From: an uncultured Sphingobacteriia bacterium
GTDB taxonomy: Bacteria; Bacteroidota; Bacteroidia; Chitinophagales; Chitinophagaceae
Direction of reading: 5' to 3'
DNA length: 6,552 nucleotides
Assembly: GCA_945957225.1 (NCBI GenBank)
Contig: CAMFKK010000141.1
Span: 1 to 6,552 of the forward strand
Part shown: positions 1 through 6,503 of the stretch, in pieces
How the letters are laid out: every line of letters starts with the position of its first letter
Position numbering within the stretch: the first letter of the stretch is position 1
Translations under genes and position numbers: made by a program
The notes under the pieces: generated by a model
Seen by the model: the letters and a program-made list of their open reading frames with translations, nothing else
Database searches by the model: none
Told to the model about the DNA's origin: nothing

Positions 1-1
1 T

Positions 2-1177
2 GGCAATACGGTTAATGAGCAATCTGTTGCAACTGCCATTGATATTTATAGTGTTAAAGCAGACTATGCAAAATCCTTCAAAGCTTCCAAATCAAAGCTA
101 GAAGCTGGTTTTAAATGGAATCAGATTAATACCGATAATGATTTGCAAGCAGCATTATTCTATGCTGGAACTATGAACCCCGATACTGGAAGAACCAATA
201 CATTTAAGTATACCGAAAACATTTCGGCGGCCTATCTAAGTGTCAATAAAAAGATGGGTAAATGGGAAACACAGATAGGTCTACGAGCTGAATATTCCAG
301 GATCAAAGGTCAGAGTACTGACTTAAAAGGAACAAGTATTTATTATCCAGATACCAGTTACCTGAATCTTTTTCCAACAGCATTTTTACGTTATACACTC
401 AATGACAAAAACAGTTTTGGTATCAATTTTGGCCGCAGAATCAATAGACCAAGCTATCAAGACCTAAATCCATTTGAATTTGTATTTGACAATTATACCC
501 GATCTAAAGGCAATCCTTATTTATTACCAGAATTGAGTAGTCAGTTGGAATTAAGCTATTCTTATAGAGGCGCGCTAAATATTGGACTTGGATATAGTCA
601 TACCCAAAATGTTTTTCAAGACATCAGTATCCAGAAAGGAGAAGTTACAGAAGCCACTACTTATAATATTGGTACAGAAAAAAGATTCTTTTTAAACTTT
701 AGTCTTTATCTGCCCGTGAATAAATGGTGGGAGCTCTATACCAATCTATCACCCAATTACAAGCGCTATCAAGGCCAAGTACCAGAGGGGATGATTGACC
801 AATCAGCATGGGCCATGAACTGGTATGGATCTAATAGTTTTTCCTTACCCAAGCAATGGAAAATTCAATTAAGTAGCTGGGGTAATATTGCTACCAGGAA
901 TGCCATGTCTTCTACAGCTTGGTTGGGTTCAGTTGACCTTGGTATTGGAAAATCTTGGAAGGATCAACCTTGGTCATTTAGGGTTTCTGTATCAGATTTG
1001 TTTAATACTCAACGATGGAAACAGGAGGTAGATTTTGGAAATGTCAATTATCAATACCTGCGTAAATGGGAGAGCCGCAGCTTGCGTTTGCAAGTTACAT
1101 ACAAATTTGGAAAGACTAAATTTAGTAAGCGTGATAGAGAGATTGGATCAGCTTCAGAAGAAGGTAGGATCAAGTAA
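2..1177 (+). CDS. Outer-membrane beta-barrel / TonB-dependent receptor-like protein, C-terminal part (5' truncated)
   Basis: The frame is open from the first complete codon of the window to TAA at 1175-1177, giving 391 residues with no start needed, so the N-terminus (signal peptide, probable carboxypeptidase-regulatory-like domain and plug) lies outside. The visible part is rich in alternating aromatic/polar strands such as 'AAYLSVNKKMGKWETQIGLR', as in a membrane barrel. It contains the signature 'GRRINRPSYQDLNPF' (about residues 144-158 of the fragment) followed by a 'GNPYLLPE' turn, which I recognise from the Bacteroidota outer-membrane barrel family (OMP_b-brl_3 type). The last strand ends 'LQVTYKFG' and is followed by a basic tail of about 25 residues, common in that family. 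Its role would be outer-membrane uptake or binding of an unknown ligand. Full-length members are typically about 750-850 residues, so roughly half is present. It converges with the minus-strand operon and shares a terminator with it. The family call is firm; the substrate is unknown. Confidence 0.88.
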   Translation, partial: GNTVNEQSVATAIDIYSVKADYAKSFKASKSKLEAGFKWNQINTDNDLQAALFYAGTMNPDTGRTNTFKYTENISAAYLSVNKKMGKWETQIGLRAEYSRIKGQSTDLKGTSIYYPDTSYLNLFPTAFLRYTLNDKNSFGINFGRRINRPSYQDLNPFEFVFDNYTRSKGNPYLLPELSSQLELSYSYRGALNIGLGYSHTQNVFQDISIQKGEVTEATTYNIGTEKRFFLNFSLYLPVNKWWELYTNLSPNYKRYQGQVPEGMIDQSAWAMNWYGSNSFSLPKQWKIQLSSWGNIATRNAMSSTAWLGSVDLGIGKSWKDQPWSFRVSVSDLFNTQRWKQEVDFGNVNYQYLRKWESRSLRLQVTYKFGKTKFSKRDREIGSASEEGRIK

Positions 1178-1190
1178 GATAGGTGACTAC

Positions 1191-1231
1191 GCAGGCCCAC
1201 TCCGCTTTTCGGGTACAACTCCCGCAGTGGT
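1191..1231. repeat. GC-rich imperfect palindrome between the convergent genes
   Basis: This short patch is visibly richer in G and C than its surroundings. CCACT (1197-1201) can pair with AGTGG (1226-1230), and inside it CGGG (1210-1213) can pair with CCCG (1221-1224) around a 7-nt loop. It lies immediately before the A/T-flanked terminator and is in no gene. It could be a copy of a dispersed intergenic palindromic repeat or part of the transcription-end structure. Only one copy is in the window, so its repeat nature is inference. Confidence 0.3.
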
Positions 1232-1241
1232 GAAGTATAAA

Positions 1242-1276
1242 AAAAACCTCCAGAACAATCAGCGCTGGAGGTTTTT
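1242..1276. terminator. Bidirectional intrinsic terminator shared by convergent genes
   Basis: There is a perfect 12-bp inverted repeat: AAAAACCTCCAG at 1242-1253 and CTGGAGGTTTTT at 1265-1276, with an 11-nt loop. The GC-rich core is CCTCCAG/CTGGAGG, flanked by A-run and T-run, so a U-tract follows the hairpin on either strand. It sits 64 bp after the stop of the barrel gene (+) and 3 bp after the stop of the serine hydrolase gene (-), the position expected for a terminator shared by two convergent transcripts. Confidence 0.88.
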
Positions 1277-1279
1277 ATC

Positions 1280-3004
1280 TTATTGTTTGATCCATTCAAA
1301 TAATCCGTTTTGCTGCACTTTCATCTTGGTCACTTTGCCCTTGCCGTCTAGTACAAATTCTATTTGTGCGTCTTTGACACCCTTAAAACTGCACTGGGTA
1401 AAATTCATAAAGACAAGGGGTGTGATTTCTGTGGCTGATAATTTTGCCACCAATACCCCTTTCATATTTTGAATACTGATTTTTCTTTTGGGGTCAGTAG
1501 ACAAAACATAGTTGCCCAAATAATTGGGGTAAGCCGATTTTGGAATCACAAATGTTTCCACTTTTGGAACAAGTTTCTTTAACTCATATTTTTCACCCTC
1601 GTCATCCAATAACACTTTGGTTACTTTGCCATCAGCTCCTTTTATAAAATCCAATTCTGTTTCCATGATCTTCAAAAAGAATCGATGGTCATTGATAGGA
1701 TACAAATTGGTTTTAGGCATGTTCACCGTTTTAGAAGAGACTTTTAATTTGCCGTCTTCTAAAATAATAGTGGCTTTGAGTTTGCCATCATAGTCACCCA
1801 CGTATTGCTCCAATACTTCTTCAGAAAGCTTGGCAGTTTGTCTAAAAGGCCTATATCCCTCCCATTCCCATGGAATGCTCAATCCAGCAATTTTTTCCAA
1901 TACTTCTTTGTAAATGCTTTCTCCATTTGAGCTATTACTCATCAATAGTATGGCCCATTTCTTTTCAGGGATAGAAACGCAATAATGTCCCCAACCATCA
2001 ATATGGCCCTCTTTAAAATAGGCAGGTCCAAAAGGGGTTTTCATCACGCCCCATCCTAGACCATAGCCCAATTCTATAGCAAAATTGGCGCTAGTGGTAT
2101 CTGTGTTCAAAGAAGGAAATTGGTGTTTGGTATAAATGCCAATTTGCTTGCTGGTCATTTCTTTTCTGCTCTTGTCAGAAATGAGTTTGCCACGCAATAG
2201 TCCAGAAAGAAATTTGCTATAGTCTGCAATAGTTGTTTCCATGGAACCCGCAGCATTGGCTTTTGTCCTTTTTGATTTATCTAAAGTTTCTTCATTAAAA
2301 TCATGCCCTACCGCAAAATTATTTTCAAATTGGGGCTGCCATAAATAGGAGGTCCTGTACATGTCAAGTGGTCGGAAGATTTTCTCTTGGGCCAATGTTT
2401 CCAAAGGTTTGGCAGTAATGGTTTCTACTACCAATTGCAGTAAGGCAATACCTTCTCCACTATAGGCATAACGTTCACCTGGGGTGAAAAAGAATTCCAA
2501 CTTATTGTTTTCTTTTGGATTGAATTGGCGCCAATTAGGAAAACCCGTGGTATGGTTCAAACAATGACGCGCCGTCAACAATTTCCATCGGCTATCGCCT
2601 GCTAGGTCTTTGTATTCTGGATAGTCCGGAAGTGGTTTTGGTAAATAAGTATAGATAGGTTTGTCCAAATTTAATTTACCAGCTTCTACTAATTGCATGA
2701 CCATTACGGCAAATAATGATTTTGATAGGGAGGCACCATAAAAGCAAGTGCTGGTATCATTCATGGTATTTTGCCCCTTATTCTTAAAACCAAAAGCTTT
2801 TACATAAAGCGGTTTATTGTCATTGATCACCGCTACAGAAAGACCAGTAACTTCTGCCTGTTGCATTAAATCTGTGATAATGGTTTCGGCTTGTTTGCTC
2901 TCTATTTTTTTGCCATCAGCTTTTTGAAACTGTTTTGGTTGGGCAATCATGGCTTGGAATGCTAGGCATCCTGTCAAGAAGAGTACATATTTTTTCATGC
3001 GCAT
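1280..3004 (-). CDS. Secreted serine hydrolase, class C beta-lactamase fold, with duplicated C-terminal domain
   Basis: A 574-residue exported hydrolase. Residues 1-21 form a signal peptide (basic MRMKK, then a hydrophobic stretch ending 'MIA|Q'). Residues about 35-380 match the beta-lactamase-related penicillin-binding/esterase fold: S92-L-S-K95 is the SxxK nucleophile motif, Y181-S-G replaces the YxN motif (a common variant in esterase-like members), and H334-I-D-G-W-G stands where KTG/HxG is expected. About 395-475 and 485-574 look like two related beta-rich domains, each starting 'Y[VL]G[DN]Y' and ending in a 'GKVTK' segment, similar to the DUF3471-type domains often appended to this family. 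The family includes esterases, D-amino peptidases and carboxypeptidases; substrate is not predictable here, and antibiotic hydrolysis is unlikely. It starts 13 bp after the fucosidase stop, so it is probably co-transcribed. ATG at 2998 (MKKYVLF) is an alternative start. An LTGC at residues 10-13 resembles a lipobox, but hydrophobic residues continue beyond it. Confidence 0.9.
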   Translation of the reverse strand: MRMKKYVLFLTGCLAFQAMIAQPKQFQKADGKKIESKQAETIITDLMQQAEVTGLSVAVINDNKPLYVKAFGFKNKGQNTMNDTSTCFYGASLSKSLFAVMVMQLVEAGKLNLDKPIYTYLPKPLPDYPEYKDLAGDSRWKLLTARHCLNHTTGFPNWRQFNPKENNKLEFFFTPGERYAYSGEGIALLQLVVETITAKPLETLAQEKIFRPLDMYRTSYLWQPQFENNFAVGHDFNEETLDKSKRTKANAAGSMETTIADYSKFLSGLLRGKLISDKSRKEMTSKQIGIYTKHQFPSLNTDTTSANFAIELGYGLGWGVMKTPFGPAYFKEGHIDGWGHYCVSIPEKKWAILLMSNSSNGESIYKEVLEKIAGLSIPWEWEGYRPFRQTAKLSEEVLEQYVGDYDGKLKATIILEDGKLKVSSKTVNMPKTNLYPINDHRFFLKIMETELDFIKGADGKVTKVLLDDEGEKYELKKLVPKVETFVIPKSAYPNYLGNYVLSTDPKRKISIQNMKGVLVAKLSATEITPLVFMNFTQCSFKGVKDAQIEFVLDGKGKVTKMKVQQNGLFEWIKQ

Positions 3005-3017
3005 TAGGGGTATGTTA

Positions 3018-4919
3018 TTATCTAATTCCTATCTCTGCTACCGTTGGTGCGGAGCCGTCAATGGTATGTTTTGCCGTAATACGCAAAAATCGTGCCTGTG
3101 TTGGATTTTTTAATACGGTGGATTGTTGAACTGGATTATTGGCAATATTGGAGAATTCTCCTTGGGCGGCAATGCTAAAATTTTCACCATCCAAACTGGT
3201 TTCATAGAGATACTGATCAACCATTCCCTTTTTCAAACCATCCTGTCTGGGTAAAAAATCTATGATAGAAATAGTCTGTGTTTTTTGGAATTCAATCAAC
3301 AAGTACTCCCTTTTGGGGTCTCCCACATAGGTCCAGGTAGCTGGATTGCCATCAATGGCTGCTGAATCCTGAGAAGGCAATAGCTTCCAAGATTTTTTGG
3401 CATTGACCATGGCAGCCAAATTGGCTTTTTCATTATCTATTAATACGGATTCTGGCTCTGCAAATAAGGCAAAATCGCTCAGGGCAATGCTCACAGGCGA
3501 TTGTTCAATTCGTAGACGAAGTTTTTGAGCAGTGACCATCTTGGGTAAACGAATCAATCTATTACCCCCAATACTAGTGGCTGTGGCAATTTCATTCCAT
3601 CCCTTTCCATCCCAAGTATCTATGGCTACTGCCTCAATGCGTTGCCCAAGCTTAATATTCTCGCGTAAGCGAATTACATTAAACTTACTTGGTAAACGAA
3701 GATTAATTTCTACACTAGCACTGGTCACATTGTCATCGGTAGCCCAATAACTATAACGGTCATTATCGGTTAAATGGTTAACGGTGTACAACAAACTTTT
3801 GCCCCTAGTATTGCTAGCTGTAATGCGGGCACCTTGTGCTAAATTCTTTGCAAATGTGGCACGTAAAATATCGCCAAAGGCCTTCATATTGGCAATATCA
3901 TCTGGATGCAATTCACCAGTTGGCATGGGTGCAATTCCCAAATCAAGAGAAGCGCCACGCCCTACACTTTTATAATAAAGGTTCAATAATTGAATAGGTG
4001 TTTTTGTTTTACCGTCTTGTTCTGGATGATAAAACCAACCTGGTCTCAATGGCACATCGCATTCTGCGGGAATCCAAAATGCACCATTTCTGGTTCCAAT
4101 AGGCAGCATATCTTCTTTGACAAAACCTGGAGAGGATTTTTTGCCTGGCACAGGACTCTCTGGTGTAAAAGTGGCCCAGGAAGTAGGACCTGCTTCACCC
4201 CTTTCATTGCCAACCCAACGAATATCGGGTCCAATATCACTAAAAACAACTGCCATAGGTTGTTTGCTTCTAACAATCCCCCAGATTTTTTCATAGTCAT
4301 AATATTCAGATGCGTTGATAGACCTTTTTTCTTTGGCACCACCATAATATCCATCGCCTCCATTGGCTCCATCAAAGAACACGGTATAGAGTTTTCCATA
4401 ATTGGTATAGAGCTCTTCTAATTGTGGATGATACACATTGTTTACGTATGCAGGTTTGCTATAATGCGGATTATTTCTATCCCATGGAGAGCAATACAAT
4501 CCAAAAGCAAGTCCTGCTTTTTTAGATGCATCCATCATTTCTTTGACCAAGTCTCCCTTTCCTCCCCTAAATGGGGATGCACTAATATTATAAGGTGTTG
4601 TCTTTGTTGGCCAAAGTGCAAAACCGTCATGATGCTTGGCTACCAGGGTCAAACCCGTGAATCCACCGGCTTTGATGGCAGCAAAAATTTTGTCTGCATT
4701 AAAATTACTGGGATTAAAAATGGCAGGTTCGGCGTCTCCAAAACCCCATTCTTTATTTTGGAAAGTTGTGGGTGTAAAATGCATAATCACATACATTTCC
4801 ATTTCTTGCCAACGCAATTGTCTTTCTGTTGGTAATACACCATAAGGCTTTGGTGCGCTTTGCGCGATAATCATTGTAGCAAATAAGCAGCAGCACAAAG
4901 AAAAAATCATTCTTTTCAT
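3018..4919 (-). CDS. Secreted alpha-L-fucosidase, GH29 family, with C-terminal discoidin-like domains
   Basis: A 633-residue retaining glycosidase expected to release alpha-L-fucose from glycans in the periplasm or outside the cell. Residues 1-19 form a signal peptide (MKRM, hydrophobic core, 'MIIA|Q'). The catalytic barrel spans about 25-355: 'MHFTPTTF' (46-53), 'KHHDGFALWPT' (95-105), and the nucleophile motif 'FFDGANG' with D183. E239 in 'RWVGNERGEAG' is a candidate acid/base, and 'PAECDVPLRPGWFYH' (284-298) is a further conserved GH29 segment. The pattern fits the GH29-B branch (alpha-1,3/1,4 specificity on branched glycans) better than GH29-A, but that is from memory of motifs. Residues about 360-487 form a beta-rich domain and about 495-633 an F5/8 type C (discoidin, CBM32-like) domain with 'AIDGNPATWT' and the terminal 'RFLRITAK...VAEIGIR', likely for carbohydrate binding. 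It lies 27 bp after the transporter gene and 13 bp before the serine hydrolase gene, without a promoter-sized gap on either side. The start ATG places the signal peptide correctly. Confidence 0.93.
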   Translation of the reverse strand: MKRMIFSLCCCLFATMIIAQSAPKPYGVLPTERQLRWQEMEMYVIMHFTPTTFQNKEWGFGDAEPAIFNPSNFNADKIFAAIKAGGFTGLTLVAKHHDGFALWPTKTTPYNISASPFRGGKGDLVKEMMDASKKAGLAFGLYCSPWDRNNPHYSKPAYVNNVYHPQLEELYTNYGKLYTVFFDGANGGDGYYGGAKEKRSINASEYYDYEKIWGIVRSKQPMAVVFSDIGPDIRWVGNERGEAGPTSWATFTPESPVPGKKSSPGFVKEDMLPIGTRNGAFWIPAECDVPLRPGWFYHPEQDGKTKTPIQLLNLYYKSVGRGASLDLGIAPMPTGELHPDDIANMKAFGDILRATFAKNLAQGARITASNTRGKSLLYTVNHLTDNDRYSYWATDDNVTSASVEINLRLPSKFNVIRLRENIKLGQRIEAVAIDTWDGKGWNEIATATSIGGNRLIRLPKMVTAQKLRLRIEQSPVSIALSDFALFAEPESVLIDNEKANLAAMVNAKKSWKLLPSQDSAAIDGNPATWTYVGDPKREYLLIEFQKTQTISIIDFLPRQDGLKKGMVDQYLYETSLDGENFSIAAQGEFSNIANNPVQQSTVLKNPTQARFLRITAKHTIDGSAPTVAEIGIR

Positions 4920-4946
4920 AACAAGGATTGATGCGTAAAATAGTAA

Positions 4947-6278
4947 CTATTTTCCTTTTAGGTGTTTCCAGATTTTTTGAATGCTATGACTGGGATGTTC
5001 ACTCACTTTTTGCTGGGTATTCCCCAATCTCTGCGTGGGATAAATACTAGAATAGCCACTGGCCAATTTTGCTACCAAACAGGCTATGAAAAAATAGAGT
5101 ACAAAATCAGTTCCAAACAATTCGCATCCCATAATAGTAGATGCAAAGATGGTATTGGTAGCTCCTGCAAAAACAGCCACAAATCCAATGGCTGCAAACA
5201 AATCCACTGGTGCTCCCATGATCCAAGCAAGGGTATTGCCCAAAGCGGCTCCTATAAAAAATAAAGGAGTTACTTCTCCACCTTTAAAACCTGCACCTAA
5301 TGTGATGGCGGTAAACATCAATTTCCAAAACCATGTGTAAGTACTAACTCCATTTACTTTAAAAGCATTCAAAATAGAAGCCCCATTGGCTTGCTCTGCT
5401 ACCACGCCAAGCCCTAGATAATCACGGGTATTGAGTAAATAACTTAGCCCAATGACCAATAATGCGCCTATGACGGGGATCAACCATTTAATGGCAATCC
5501 ATTTTTGTAAAAGGCTTTTTACTTGCAAATGCGCCTCGGCAAATAAAAAAGCTGCTAGACCAAATCCAATAGCTGCTATCAATGTTTTACCAACTAGCAC
5601 TAGATCAAAATGCAAAAAATTTGCAAATGAATTGGGGTCAAGTTGAATCTGGTATTGGGTATGATGAATACCCCATGCTAGACAAACCAAATGCGCTACT
5701 ATGCTGGTAAAATAACAGGGTAGAAATTCTTTGAACTGAATTTTTCCAATGGCAATGACTTCTACTGCAAATACAGCACCTGCTAAAGGTGTACCAAATA
5801 CAGCTGCAAAACCTCCCGCCATACCACAGATTAAAACAAGTTTTAAGTCTGCTTCCTTCAATGAAAACTGTCTACCTAAATAAGCAGCCATACCACCTCC
5901 CATTTGAACTGCGGTTCCCTCTCGGCCAGCTGAGCCACCAAATAAATGCGTGATCAAAGTAGTCAACAAGACCAAGGGAGCCATTCTTGCTGGTACCTTG
6001 GTTTGGGTTTGATGTATAGCTTCAATGAGTAAACCATTACCCCCTTCAGAGCCCTTGCCCCAATAATGGTACATAATGTAGATCATAATGCCAGCAAAAG
6101 GCAATAAAAACAATAACCAATGGTGATGCCAGCTTACATAAGTTACTTGATCCAGTAACCAAAGAAATAGGGCAACCAGACTACCCACTTGAATAGCCAA
6201 TAAAGCAAGAATCAATATCCATTTAACAACTGGTAGTTTTGAAAACAGGGTAGAGAAACTTAGTTTGGTTGACTGCAT
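4947..6278 (-). CDS. ClC-family anion transporter, candidate CLC-F fluoride/proton antiporter
   Basis: A polytopic inner-membrane protein of 443 residues from ATG at 6278, or 457 from an in-frame GTG at 6320 (numbering below uses the longer form). ClC hallmarks are 'GGSAGREGTAVQ' (128-139) with gating glutamate E134, 'GTPLAGAVFAVEV' (176-188), and 'GFKGGEVTPLFFIGAALG' (344-361). Two features point to the CLC-F branch. The segment corresponding to GSGIP reads 'GGNGLLIEAI' (93-102), with N95 in place of the chloride-coordinating serine. The helix-N segment reads GGEVTP with E349, instead of the chloride-type GGxFxP. CLC-F proteins export toxic fluoride in exchange for protons. I chose the ATG because the 14 extra residues coincide with a perfect nested hairpin that looks non-coding, and because the ATG leaves a usual short cytoplasmic N-terminus before the first membrane segment. 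It is first gene of the three-gene operon. The ClC family is certain; fluoride specificity is inference at about 0.6. Confidence 0.9.
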   Translation of the reverse strand: MQSTKLSFSTLFSKLPVVKWILILALLAIQVGSLVALFLWLLDQVTYVSWHHHWLLFLLPFAGIMIYIMYHYWGKGSEGGNGLLIEAIHQTQTKVPARMAPLVLLTTLITHLFGGSAGREGTAVQMGGGMAAYLGRQFSLKEADLKLVLICGMAGGFAAVFGTPLAGAVFAVEVIAIGKIQFKEFLPCYFTSIVAHLVCLAWGIHHTQYQIQLDPNSFANFLHFDLVLVGKTLIAAIGFGLAAFLFAEAHLQVKSLLQKWIAIKWLIPVIGALLVIGLSYLLNTRDYLGLGVVAEQANGASILNAFKVNGVSTYTWFWKLMFTAITLGAGFKGGEVTPLFFIGAALGNTLAWIMGAPVDLFAAIGFVAVFAGATNTIFASTIMGCELFGTDFVLYFFIACLVAKLASGYSSIYPTQRLGNTQQKVSEHPSHSIQKIWKHLKGK

Positions 6279-6282
6279 TTTT

Positions 6283-6296
6283 GTTGGTGTACCAAC
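6283..6296 (-). promoter_or_regulatory. Small inverted repeat abutting the transporter ATG, overlapping the larger hairpin
   Basis: On the minus strand GTTGGT and ACCAAC form a 6-bp inverted repeat separated by 2 nt, ending 4 nt before the ATG at 6278. It shares bases 6287-6296 with the larger hairpin at 6287-6320, so the two cannot form on one RNA at the same time. A 2-nt loop is too tight for a full RNA stem, so either the innermost pair opens or the site acts as a DNA operator. Confidence 0.35.
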
Positions 6297-6320
6297 ATGG
6301 ATATCATGTTCTTTGTACAC
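6287..6320 (-). promoter_or_regulatory. Nested hairpin in the leader of the transporter operon
   Basis: On the minus strand GTGTAC (6320-6315) pairs with GTACAC (6292-6287), and inside it AACATG (6310-6305) pairs with CATGTT (6299-6294) around the 5-nt loop ATATC. The internal loop is 4 nt on one side and 1 nt on the other, giving 12 perfect base pairs in 34 nt. It ends 8 nt before the ATG at 6278, where it would be in the 5' leader and could affect ribosome access, or it could be bound as DNA by a dimeric regulator. No U-run follows, so it is not an intrinsic terminator. Confidence 0.5.
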
Positions 6321-6347
6321 GACGAATGTACCGATTTAATTTTTTTT

Positions 6348-6381
6348 ACCATTCACAAACCTAAAACGACCTTTTACAAAC
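6348..6381 (-). repeat. Tandem 13-bp direct repeat upstream of the transporter operon
   Basis: On the minus strand GTTTGTAAAAGGT (6381-6369) and GTTTGTGAATGGT (6360-6348) match at 11 of 13 positions, with starts 21 bp apart, about two helical turns. They lie upstream of the hairpin and of both possible starts, in the expected promoter region. They could be a tandem operator or part of the promoter, since each carries a TTTG like the Bacteroidota -33 element. No good -7 TAnnTTTG box is found at the usual spacing. Confidence 0.3.
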
Positions 6382-6503
6382 TCTTAACCGTTTTTGCAGG
6401 AAAAATTGGATGACAACTAAAAAAAATTCATGCAATAGATTATATTTGATTTTGGTTTGTAACTCCCAATAAACTGTTTGTTAACAGCAACGCTGTTGGT
6501 ATC
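6382..6503. other. Non-coding upstream region at the contig end, no gene seen
   Basis: This is AT-rich DNA between the tandem repeat and the adapter, with stop codons in all frames and no plausible gene. The only structure noted is a short inverted repeat, AACAGC (6483-6488) and GCTGTT (6492-6497) with a 3-nt loop. The real genomic sequence stops at 6503, so the upstream neighbour of the operon is unknown. Confidence 0.5.

Noticed and set aside
1035..1472. Open plus-strand frame of 145 codons overlapping the end of the barrel gene
   Set aside because: It runs through the barrel gene in another frame, through the palindrome and terminator, and then antisense to the hydrolase gene; it has no protein-like character.
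2966..2977. Lipobox LTGC (residues 10-13) making the serine hydrolase a lipoprotein
   Set aside because: The hydrophobic stretch before the Cys is only about seven residues and continues after it to a signal-peptidase-I-like 'MIA|Q' site; kept only as an alternative.
1280..3004. Antibiotic-resistance beta-lactamase
   Set aside because: Only the fold and SxxK are shared. The YxN and KTG motifs are altered, a long C-terminal extension is present, and the neighbours are glycan-related.
3990..4835. Open plus-strand frames of about 140 codons opposite the fucosidase
   Set aside because: They are antisense to a strongly supported GH29 gene, are rich in Cys, Phe and Ile from reverse-complemented codons, and match no family I recognise.
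6279..6320. GTG at 6320 as the true start of the transporter
   Set aside because: It adds 14 polar residues that coincide with the nested hairpin, and an ATG with a normal N-terminus is available at 6278. It cannot be fully excluded without orthologue alignment.
6483..6497. Inverted repeat AACAGC-AAC-GCTGTT near the contig end
   Set aside because: Six pairs with a 3-nt loop and no following T-run are weak on their own, and the neighbouring sequence is cut off by the adapter, so no role can be assigned.
6321..6503. Fluoride (crcB) riboswitch in front of the candidate fluoride transporter
   Set aside because: I looked on the minus strand for the GGNGATGG-type start, the pseudoknot partner and the downstream CTGATG core and found none in a workable arrangement. 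A covariance-model search would be decisive.
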